Source of the DNA: a virus
Virus record (IMG/VR): IMGVR_UViG_3300046484_000042
Span: 1 to 27,292 of that record
DNA: 27,292 bases
Reading direction: 5' to 3' (one strand)
The notes beneath the pieces were generated by a model. The model saw nothing but the letters and a program-made list of their open reading frames with translations. It did no database searches and had not been told where the DNA came from. Made by a program: the position numbers and the translations under genes. Below, in pieces: positions 20,872 to 27,292 of the stretch; the first letter of the stretch is position 1; each line of letters opens with the position of its first letter.

Positions 20872-23143
20872 AATTTATAAACCCGAATATAGTAAATCCC
20901 TCTCCAACATTATTATTAGAATATTTCAATCTAAACATCTGCGTTCCTAACTCTACTTCCTGACGGTCTACAATTAGTGATTGTCCACCCCAAAGAGATT
21001 GGTCCCAGATAGCCGTATCCCAGAGAGCAAGGGATTGACCCAAAGTAATAGCAAACTGTTTTCCTAATTGGTAATCATTATCACAATTCATTAAAAGAGT
21101 ACAACCATTTGTTTGGGATAAGACGTAAGTTGTTACTACACGCCAGTATTTATAGGCAAGAGATAAATCCTGATACTTCCACCACTTCGTTTGGTAGTAA
21201 GCATTGATAGCGGTATTAGCGGTAGTTGAAATTCCATATGGTGCAGTAGGAACTGTAAAATTGGTAGTCCAGCGAGCGGTATTAGAAACTCTTAACTCAT
21301 CTATATATCCGCTAAAAAACAAAGCTGTTCCTGATACGCATTTACCAACCTGAAAGGCACTGCTTGCGGCGGTTATATTAGTAACAGGACTGTTCGCTAC
21401 TGTCCCGACAGAGTTTCCATTTACATAAGCTGTAACTGCTGTCCCGTTTCTTACAATAGCGATATGATATAACGTATTTATAGACATCCCGTGAGCAACA
21501 TTCAAACGTATAGTCCAACCACTTGAATACATTGCGGCAAAATCTATATTTCCTGCTGAATTAAATACTAAACACCAACCATCTGAACCAGCATTCCAGT
21601 TGCTATCTCCGCATACATAATAAGTAGTTGATACGCTTGGTATATTGACCCAACAGTCAATAGTAAAATTTCCTGCAAAATCAAAATCGGTACTATGGGC
21701 AACAGAAAGAAAAGTTGTCGCACCATCAAAAGCACCCGATAATCCCCATTTATATTGTCCAGTAGTAGAGGAATACGTTAATCCTGTAGGAGTTACAGTT
21801 TTTCCTCCCGCACTATCAGTTACATTATTATCTAAATGAAGTAATAATTTAGAATTAGTATCAGCGGCAGGTTGAGTATTAGTAACATCAGAACTTGTAG
21901 TAGTGGGATAATAATATAAGTAACCACCATAATCTCCCCAGATTAAGATATTCTGACCTACTGCATTATCTCCCACACACCAAGCGTTAGGTGACCAACC
22001 ACCAAATACTGACCATGCTTTCTTTTCAGTATCAAAGAAAAGAACCGTATCGTTAGTTGACGATGCCGCAGAAGAACCCGATACATACAAGTCATAATTG
22101 GCATATTTATAAGTAGAGAACGGAATGGTAAGCATTTGATTCGCACGGGAGAAGTTTAATCCACCGATAGTACCCCGTATCTTAGATGATGGATAAACTA
22201 CGTTGTAGGTTCCGTCGTAGACAGCGACGTCGCCTTGTGCGGTAGTAAAGTAAATGAAGTTACCAATTACACTTAGTGACTGTTGCGACATTGTACCTAC
22301 ATCAGAAACCAATAACTGTAAGGTGAAGTTATCTATGTTATCTCCCGTTAGACACCAAATAGAGCGGTCTTTAAAGATATATAGAGCGTTAAATGCCGCT
22401 ACCAAACCACGAACTGACTGTCCGTCATTAACATTGACGTCAATGAAGTTTATTAAAGGCCATACGGTTATTCCGTTTGTAAGGTCGGAGAAGTGAACAC
22501 GGGAGGTATTTATAGTATCGTTAGTGAATAACTGGTTTTTATAATAGACAACTATCGAGCAAGTAGGAGCCCGTGTATCAGCGGTAAGAGCGGTAACGAC
22601 TCCTGACCCTGACCACATAAAGGGTTTCTGTCCCACGCTATCAGGCAAGGCCATTACAAGAGTATTAGAAGCAACAGTAAATGAGGTGAAAGAGTTATTA
22701 GTATATCCTGTAGTAGGAACTGTGCCTGAACCTGTTATATCTGTATAAGGTCCAGCAGGTATCCCGCCTCCCAAGGAATAAGTTTTATAAGATATAGCAG
22801 CAGAAGCGTTATTGACAGAACCAGTAGCAACCAAGTAACGATTACCGTCATTTTTCCTGTAAACATATACCCCCGTTACTACGCAGTTTGTCCCACCTGA
22901 GATTGTATAAGCGGCGTCAGATGGAACGATACCATAACCATATCTCTTACTTATTGCACCGCCGGTATCAAATACAACGTTCTGTAGGTCGGTAGCTTCA
23001 TTGTCAGCTATCTCAGTCGGAGAGAGAGTGTTATTGAGGCCACCGTTGTTGGAGAAATAATTAAATTTCTGCCACGTCACAGCCGCTTGGCACGAAGTCG
23101 TTATGAGTAATCCAATAATTATTAAACTAAGTTTCTTTATCAT
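20846..23143 (-). CDS. Propeller-like tail/stabilisation protein with inserted LamG domain and signal peptide, 765 aa
   Basis: Residues 1-20 (MIKKLSLIIIGLLITTSCQA) are a signal peptide. Residues ~28-430 match the style of podovirus tail stabilisation/hub proteins: NGGLNNTLSPTEIADNEATDL, then repeated strand blocks (VRGLVAAFNALYIFKDRSIW). Residues ~433-637 are a LamG/concanavalin-like module (LLLHLDNN, GAFDGATTFLSV, FTIDCWVN, IDELRVSNTARW), usually sugar-binding. The first fold seems to resume at ~645-765 (TKWWKYQDLSLAYKYW), so LamG looks like an insertion. Start and stop are in overlaps with neighbours. Hub/stabiliser identity is inferred, LamG is clear. Confidence 0.72.
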   Translation of the reverse strand: MIKKLSLIIIGLLITTSCQAAVTWQKFNYFSNNGGLNNTLSPTEIADNEATDLQNVVFDTGGAISKRYGYGIVPSDAAYTISGGTNCVVTGVYVYRKNDGNRYLVATGSVNNASAAISYKTYSLGGGIPAGPYTDITGSGTVPTTGYTNNSFTSFTVASNTLVMALPDSVGQKPFMWSGSGVVTALTADTRAPTCSIVVYYKNQLFTNDTINTSRVHFSDLTNGITVWPLINFIDVNVNDGQSVRGLVAAFNALYIFKDRSIWCLTGDNIDNFTLQLLVSDVGTMSQQSLSVIGNFIYFTTAQGDVAVYDGTYNVVYPSSKIRGTIGGLNFSRANQMLTIPFSTYKYANYDLYVSGSSAASSTNDTVLFFDTEKKAWSVFGGWSPNAWCVGDNAVGQNILIWGDYGGYLYYYPTTTSSDVTNTQPAADTNSKLLLHLDNNVTDSAGGKTVTPTGLTYSSTTGQYKWGLSGAFDGATTFLSVAHSTDFDFAGNFTIDCWVNIPSVSTTYYVCGDSNWNAGSDGWCLVFNSAGNIDFAAMYSSGWTIRLNVAHGMSINTLYHIAIVRNGTAVTAYVNGNSVGTVANSPVTNITAASSAFQVGKCVSGTALFFSGYIDELRVSNTARWTTNFTVPTAPYGISTTANTAINAYYQTKWWKYQDLSLAYKYWRVVTTYVLSQTNGCTLLMNCDNDYQLGKQFAITLGQSLALWDTAIWDQSLWGGQSLIVDRQEVELGTQMFRLKYSNNNVGEGFTIFGFINYVEPTDQV

Positions 23144-24291
23144 GGCTGACTGAACCTTCGGTCATACGAACTACTTTCAAGACCATCCAGACGTACTCCT
23201 TTCTGAATTCTATCTATTGACTTTACTCTATACTGCATATCGGGTGCTAAAGAACCAAGTTTATGTTGCATTTCTTTTAGTCCTTCGGCAAAAGCTGTTT
23301 GGTTATACGTTGTACTCGGTGAGTCGCCTTTTTGTGCCATAACGAAAGTCAAAGCTCCATGTATCAATACCCAATGGTAGCTATCTGGCATATCTGGAAC
23401 GTCCCAATCATTAACGCATGGTTCGGGTATTCTAAAGTATCTGTAATAAAGTGTCCTTGACGCAGAGGGAATTTGGTATAACTGAACACGGACGTTTTTA
23501 AGGGAGATAGAATAGGTAGAAAGAGCGGCAACGTTTATCGAAATTGTTTCATAAACAGTTAGTTGAGTATCACTATCCACGGATTTAATCGTATAGACAT
23601 TTCTTGGGGTGGTTTGAGTAGGCAAAGTTATCGTATTCATTCTCCCTAAACCCTGAACAGTAGTCCAAGAAGTGCCCACTCCTGTGATTACGTTGGTGTT
23701 AGCAGTAGCAGTTACTGTCCCCGTTGAGTAAGTATCTAACTGCGTACCACACATTAAGGCATAAACAGGGTCAGCGAAAGCCGTAGGCATAGGGTGAAGC
23801 TCGTCAAAGTCGGTAATAGGGAATTGAGAGAGAGAAATATTATTCTGTGACTGCCTGAATGTCTTGTATTTGTCCATATCTGCGGCTAATCTATACTCGT
23901 CTTGGTAAATATTATAGGTTTGTGAGGTGGCAGAAGTACCTTGAAACACCACGTTTAGCGTTAAGGTGGACGCTGTAGGCACGGCTATTACCCTGTAAAT
24001 CGCATTTTGGCCCTGCAAAGAGAACTTACTGCCTATCATTGAGATAGTAAACGTCGCCCCGCTTGCTGCATGAGCTGTAACTGTCGGGGAGTTGAGAGTT
24101 ACGTCAACTGAACCAGTGTTGTAGGGGGCGACGGTAGTTATCACACCTTTGTCTTGGAGGTAGTAGGGGTAGTCAAATGATGAGTACACCCTCTTTAATG
24201 CGTAGTTTATTGAGTTTTGGATAAGAGTCGGTTGACTTTGAACATTACTTATTGCTACGATATCATTAAATAACTGTAAACGGGTACTCAT
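23140..24291 (-). CDS. Head-tail adaptor / tubular-type protein, 383 aa
   Basis: The N terminus (STRLQLFNDIVAISNVQSQP...INYALKRVYSSFDYPY) has the helix layout of podovirus adaptor/tubular proteins that bind the portal, followed by beta domains with a GTVTATANTNVITGVGTSW motif that is frequent in phage virion proteins. C-terminal segments HWVLIHGALTFVMAQKGD and FAEGLKEMQHKLG resemble the last helices of such adaptors. It is flanked by ATGA overlaps. Gene order (capsid, decoration, adaptor, propeller) supports this. A long middle insert with beta repeats is unusual. Confidence 0.65.
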   Translation of the reverse strand: MSTRLQLFNDIVAISNVQSQPTLIQNSINYALKRVYSSFDYPYYLQDKGVITTVAPYNTGSVDVTLNSPTVTAHAASGATFTISMIGSKFSLQGQNAIYRVIAVPTASTLTLNVVFQGTSATSQTYNIYQDEYRLAADMDKYKTFRQSQNNISLSQFPITDFDELHPMPTAFADPVYALMCGTQLDTYSTGTVTATANTNVITGVGTSWTTVQGLGRMNTITLPTQTTPRNVYTIKSVDSDTQLTVYETISINVAALSTYSISLKNVRVQLYQIPSASRTLYYRYFRIPEPCVNDWDVPDMPDSYHWVLIHGALTFVMAQKGDSPSTTYNQTAFAEGLKEMQHKLGSLAPDMQYRVKSIDRIQKGVRLDGLESSSYDRRFSQP

Positions 24292-24638
24292 AGGCCCTCC
24301 AAAATACGTGTGTCAGTAGAAGCTCCACTTGAAACTATCCATAAATCTATATTGTCTGCTATCATTATTATCAGTACTGCCCCTGCGGAGATAGGAGTTC
24401 CCGTTGCAGTGGTTACGGAATTATCCCCTATATACAAAATATCAGACGCAGAGTTGTTGGTTATCATCACAACCTTACGACCTGCAAGAGGAGTGCCTGT
24501 TAGTTTAGCCGCTGTGCCAGTAGCAGTAAGAGCGGAAGACTTTATCCCCATATAAATTACAGGCATCCAAAATATCTGATTGCCTGCAGAGTCTGACGAC
24601 AGTGGTCCTGTGTTAGGTGTAAAGTTATATCCGCTCAT
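24288..24638 (-). CDS. Small beta-rich virion protein, 116 aa
   Basis: Short Gly/Ser/Thr-rich sequence with evenly spaced strands (KVVMITNNSASDILYIGDNSV, AGAVLIIMIADNIDLWIV, TDTRILEGL). The pattern 'r.v.i.n.s...lyiG...vt...G..l.aG' is a recurrent small virion domain, probably a decoration or spike component, that I cannot name exactly. Both ends overlap neighbours as ATGA. Confidence 0.58.
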   Translation of the reverse strand: MSGYNFTPNTGPLSSDSAGNQIFWMPVIYMGIKSSALTATGTAAKLTGTPLAGRKVVMITNNSASDILYIGDNSVTTATGTPISAGAVLIIMIADNIDLWIVSSGASTDTRILEGL

Positions 24639-25465
24639 CTCTCCGCTTTATCGGCAAATAACAGCCGACGGGTTGCTTCCTCTAACTTAGAGTTGACTTC
24701 TATTTCTTTTTGTCTTAGTTTTATCTCACGATTCTGTATTTCGGCAATAAGGGAACGGTCTTGTTCTAACTTACCATTTACAGACTGTTCTTTTTGCTTT
24801 ATCTCGTCTAAAATCTTCCTGTTGTTGTCTTCGGTTTCTTTTAAAGCCTTTAAATTTGGCTCAATATTCTTTTGTATCTCAAGAACATTGGTTAATTTGG
24901 CGTCGGTGTCTTTGGTTAATTTACTGATAGTGTTCTCACGGGAAGCTAACTCGGTTTCTCTTAGCTTTATATCCTCTATTGCTTTCTTGATTTCTTTTTC
25001 ACGGGAGTCTATCTCAGCAAGAGCTGACTGTGAGTTTGCTTTCTCAAGCGTTGCCCTCTGTAGCTCGGACTTTGCTGTTCCAAGTAATCTCTGTATCTCA
25101 ATACGGGAGTCTAATACTTTCTTTCGTTCTTCTTCAAGCTTCATTACGGCGAGTTCTCTGCTTTGTAAGTCTGTTGACCTGCGTACTAAGCTTGCCTCAC
25201 CTTGTTTAAGACCTTCTTTTTGAGCTACGATAGAATTAAGTATCGTCTGTTTTTCTATCTCTGTCTTTTTTAGTTCTCTTGCCTTAATAGTGTCAAATTC
25301 ACGTTTGTCCCTAAGGAGCATATCCTTATTCTGTGCAACCTCTACTGAGGAATTTGCCACCTGACGCTGTAACTCTTGTAACTCTGCTTTAAGGTTAGCA
25401 ATATTTACACGTAGTACTTCCTGATATTCCATATTATCAAGGATATTCATTTTCTCTTTAGCCAT
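24635..25465 (-). CDS. Long coiled-coil protein, 276 aa
   Basis: Nearly the whole chain is charged, heptad-like coiled coil (about residues 14-265: LKAELQELQRQVANSSVEV, LKKTEIEKQTILNSIVAQKE, KIKQKEQSVNGKLEQDRSL). No membrane segment or catalytic motif. AAAGGAG precedes the start. Position after the decoration gene suits a scaffold-like or head-associated rod protein, though scaffold genes normally precede the capsid gene. Function not established. Confidence 0.68.
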   Translation of the reverse strand: MAKEKMNILDNMEYQEVLRVNIANLKAELQELQRQVANSSVEVAQNKDMLLRDKREFDTIKARELKKTEIEKQTILNSIVAQKEGLKQGEASLVRRSTDLQSRELAVMKLEEERKKVLDSRIEIQRLLGTAKSELQRATLEKANSQSALAEIDSREKEIKKAIEDIKLRETELASRENTISKLTKDTDAKLTNVLEIQKNIEPNLKALKETEDNNRKILDEIKQKEQSVNGKLEQDRSLIAEIQNREIKLRQKEIEVNSKLEEATRRLLFADKAER

Positions 25466-25493
25466 TTTTCTCCTTTAATGCAAGACAAAGATT

Positions 25494-25518
25494 GGTGGCT
25501 TTTTTATGGAAAGCCACC
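25494..25518. other. 9-bp hairpin in the decoration/coiled-coil intergenic gap
   Basis: GGTGGCTTT (25494-25502) pairs with AAAGCCACC (25510-25518) around a 7-base loop, inside the 66-base gap between two - strand genes. No U-run follows on the - strand, so it is more likely an mRNA processing or stabilising hairpin than a terminator. Confidence 0.45.
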
Positions 25519-25531
25519 GAAAACCAAATAG

Positions 25532-26110
25532 TTACAGGTTCCTCTGAGGCTGTACCCACATTAGACAAGCACCATTACCAACACCAGCTAAAGTGGCGGT
25601 TGTCGTAGTGTTAATACAAATCCCAACGAAACTTGTGGCAGTACCTGGCAGTATCGGGTTATAATCCGCTTTTCCAGTTAGTGCTCCCTGGCTGTATAGG
25701 TTGCCCAATGTCGGGGCAGTTCCTACCATTACCAAGTGCGGTCCTCTAATACAGATACGACCTGATGTAGATGACGCTATGTATGTACCGTTACCGTCAA
25801 CAACTCCAAATATTAACGGCGTGCTTTGAGTGGTACACTGTGAAACAGCAGCACCAGAAACAATCATTGTACTCCCAGGCGAAATCGTACCACCAGAAAG
25901 AGCAAAGGTTGTTCCAGCGGCTCCAAAAGCAGAGTCAAATACAACTACTGCGTTAGGAGTTAAGGTACCTGCTGTGCCATTATATGCGTCAACATATACT
26001 GACTGTTCAATGTAATTCTTACCACTGAAAGAGGTTGCCCCCTGTTCAGCAAATGCTATCCCGCTCATAATAAAGAGGGATAGAACAACAAATACGAATA
26101 ATTTTCTCAT
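25532..26110 (-). CDS. Decoration-type protein with Sec signal peptide, 192 aa
   Basis: Start taken at 26110: GGAG is eight bases upstream, whereas the ATG at 26116 is only two bases from it. Residues 1-21 (MRKLFVFVVLSLFIMSGIAFA) form a signal peptide with an AFA cleavage site. The mature part resembles capsid cement/decoration proteins (DUF2190-like style): TLTPNAVVVFDSA, ISPGSTMIVSGAA, GRICIRGPHLVMVG, GKADYNPILPGTATSFVGICI. Next to the capsid gene, a head-decoration role is natural, but the signal peptide is hard to reconcile with it. An exported homologue of a decoration fold is the alternative. Confidence 0.65.
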   Translation of the reverse strand: MRKLFVFVVLSLFIMSGIAFAEQGATSFSGKNYIEQSVYVDAYNGTAGTLTPNAVVVFDSAFGAAGTTFALSGGTISPGSTMIVSGAAVSQCTTQSTPLIFGVVDGNGTYIASSTSGRICIRGPHLVMVGTAPTLGNLYSQGALTGKADYNPILPGTATSFVGICINTTTTATLAGVGNGACLMWVQPQRNL

Positions 26111-26126
26111 TGTCATATCTCCTTTT

Positions 26127-27116
26127 TTATGAATCGGGGCTTCCCCACATTACACCTTGTCTTGCAAGGTTTGTGCAAACCATATTACCCGCCCAATAAA
26201 TACGTCCCAGCAAACCGTCCTGATTTTCGGGTGCGATAAAATCACGGATGGCCATATCCCTCTCCTGGTGTACCACGAGTTTCAGGTACTTCAGGTTAAG
26301 GAAATAAGCAGTGTTTGCAGGCATATAATAATCTGGTAAACAAACTGCACCGTTAAGGAATAAGTGTTCAAAACCTATATCCCCGAACTGTGTTTTTGGC
26401 GACGGAACATTGTAAGTAACTGTCCCATTCAAGGCTGTCCAATAGTTTGCATACGTCAATAGTGTCATGGCGATTACAGACGGTGCTTCATCTCCACGGA
26501 AGGTGTTAATGAATAGCTTTCTCATTGTTGCCAATCCATTAAGACCAAAAGAAGCAGAGCATGAAGATGTCTGTGCTCTCCACCAACTATAGACTGCTCT
26601 ATCAAGACCGCCAGCTACGCCGGTTGTCTGTACGTTAGGTAACAGGTTCTGAAACCCTGTGATACCTGTTTGGTCGCCTTCGCCTAATGAACTCATGATT
26701 CCACGAGTGGAACCAGCCATTGCGTCCTTCATTGCTTCCTCTGCAATTTCTATCTGAGCGGCAATGTAATTCACAGCTGCCGTTTCATCGGAACCCGAGT
26801 TCTGCAACATCTTCGTACCTGATAACATGATAGGTACTGTGAGCTGCTTTCTCTCGAATATCGCCGAAGTAACAGGGTCAGCTTCCATAGCGTCTAATGT
26901 CTGTAGACCTGTGTAGCCCTGTACTGGAGGCAATTCTTTAAGAACAGGGAACGAGTAGTTGAACCCACCCGATTCATATTCCTTATGTCCGATTTTGTTC
27001 AGTAGATAAATGAGAGGAATTTGCTGAGTGATATTATCACTTATCTTTTTGGCCACCTTTGGGTGCGTAAGGGAACGTATAGTATCCCATTGCACGGTGG
27101 TCGCTAGATTAGCCAT
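26127..27116 (-). CDS. Major capsid protein (HK97-fold type)
   Basis: 329 residues with the layout of a family of phage major capsid proteins. A helical N arm (1-40) is followed by YESGGFNYSFPVLK (E-loop region), ERKQLTVPIMLSGTKMLQNSG (89-108), a conserved helix EEAMKDAMAGSTRGIMSSL, then GITGFQNLLP and GVAGGLDRAVYSWWR (166-180), and a late YFLNLKYLKLVVH / RIYWAGNMVCTNLARQG segment. 'GGidRa...WWR' with 'iGlqnLv' is characteristic of this group, in which the protein assembles the icosahedral shell. GGAGG lies five bases before the start. It is the anchor of the virion block. Confidence 0.82.
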   Translation of the reverse strand: MANLATTVQWDTIRSLTHPKVAKKISDNITQQIPLIYLLNKIGHKEYESGGFNYSFPVLKELPPVQGYTGLQTLDAMEADPVTSAIFERKQLTVPIMLSGTKMLQNSGSDETAAVNYIAAQIEIAEEAMKDAMAGSTRGIMSSLGEGDQTGITGFQNLLPNVQTTGVAGGLDRAVYSWWRAQTSSCSASFGLNGLATMRKLFINTFRGDEAPSVIAMTLLTYANYWTALNGTVTYNVPSPKTQFGDIGFEHLFLNGAVCLPDYYMPANTAYFLNLKYLKLVVHQERDMAIRDFIAPENQDGLLGRIYWAGNMVCTNLARQGVMWGSPDS

Positions 27117-27133
27117 GTATTCCTCCGGTTAAG

Positions 27134-27292
27134 CTATTTCTTAGTAAGCTGTCGGAGAGATTCATTCCAAGTCCTTCCTTGTAAAACTTCTTCCTTGGCA
27201 TTAGAACGTCCCCCTCCGTCAGAAGAAATAGCATTTAGTTTCTCCTGTGTTAGTGGTTTCTTTCCGTTCCTACTTTTCGCCAAGAGAGCTTG
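27134..27292 (-). CDS. C-terminal fragment of the gene upstream of the capsid gene
   Basis: The frame is open at the right edge and ends at TAG (27134-27136), giving 52 residues: basic, with a glycine knot (SSDGGGRSNAKEEVLQGRTWN) and a final QLTKK. In this position phages usually carry a scaffold, portal or protease gene. The fragment shows no protease or portal motif, so no call is made. Confidence 0.55.
   Translation of the reverse strand, partial: QALLAKSRNGKKPLTQEKLNAISSDGGGRSNAKEEVLQGRTWNESLRQLTKK

Noticed and set aside
24693-25223. Long 176-codon + strand frame
   Set aside because: Antisense to the coiled-coil gene; Ser/Phe-rich sequence is the expected mirror of Glu/Lys-rich codons. 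No ribosome binding site, wrong strand for the block.
1-27292. CRISPR array, tRNA genes, integrase or attachment sites
   Set aside because: No regularly spaced repeats, cloverleaf sequence or recombinase motif was seen anywhere in the window, so lysogeny and CRISPR claims are not supported.

Overview
The window reads as part of the genome of a tailed double-stranded DNA phage, probably with a short (podovirus-like) tail. Support: a major capsid protein, a decoration-type protein, a head-tail adaptor, a propeller-like tail protein, three consecutive ejection-type proteins and tail fibres. Nearly all of both strands is coding, start/stop overlaps (ATGA, TAATG) are very common, and strong GGAGG-type ribosome binding sites are frequent. 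The host cannot be named. Sec-type signal peptides and one protein that looks like a small outer-membrane barrel suggest a diderm bacterium that uses Shine-Dalgarno initiation.

Layout. Two convergent blocks meet, with a 14-base overlap, at 9239-9252. The left block (1-9252, + strand) starts with an unidentified C-terminal fragment and a Cas4/RecB-type PD-(D/E)XK nuclease with a probable iron-sulfur cluster. A run of very small cysteine-pair (zinc-ribbon-like) proteins follows. Among them are a DPPY-type DNA methyltransferase with a seven-cysteine run and a nine-G tract, and an HNH-type nuclease. From 4542 the same strand carries a surface-glycan-type cassette: a GT2 glycosyltransferase, tiny membrane peptides, a TMTC-like multi-spanning GT-C enzyme with TPR repeats (split over two reading frames), a second GT2 enzyme, a SAM methyltransferase, a small membrane protein and a third GT-A-like enzyme.

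The right block (9239-27292, - strand, read right to left) is the virion module. Its order is: partial unknown, major capsid protein, decoration-type protein, coiled-coil protein, small beta-rich structural protein, adaptor, propeller-like tail protein with an inserted LamG domain, small secreted protein, secreted fibre-like protein, 106-residue unknown, three ejection-type proteins, ATP-grasp enzyme, large tail fibre, two further fibre-associated proteins (one interrupted by a Hint/intein-like domain), then small membrane or charged proteins and a secreted barrel-like protein. That last stretch is where lysis genes would be expected, but no endolysin is recognisable.

The most unusual points are: (1) five proteins of the virion block start with convincing Sec signal peptides, including the decoration protein, the propeller-like tail protein and a fibre; (2) a self-processing Hint domain sits inside a tail protein and is followed by Lys rather than a splicing nucleophile; (3) an ATP-grasp ligase lies between the ejection and fibre genes; (4) a phage-borne TMTC-like glycosyltransferase is broken at a homopolymer; (5) the methyltransferase carries two simple repeats. 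All functional calls come from reading motifs by eye; no database search was possible.
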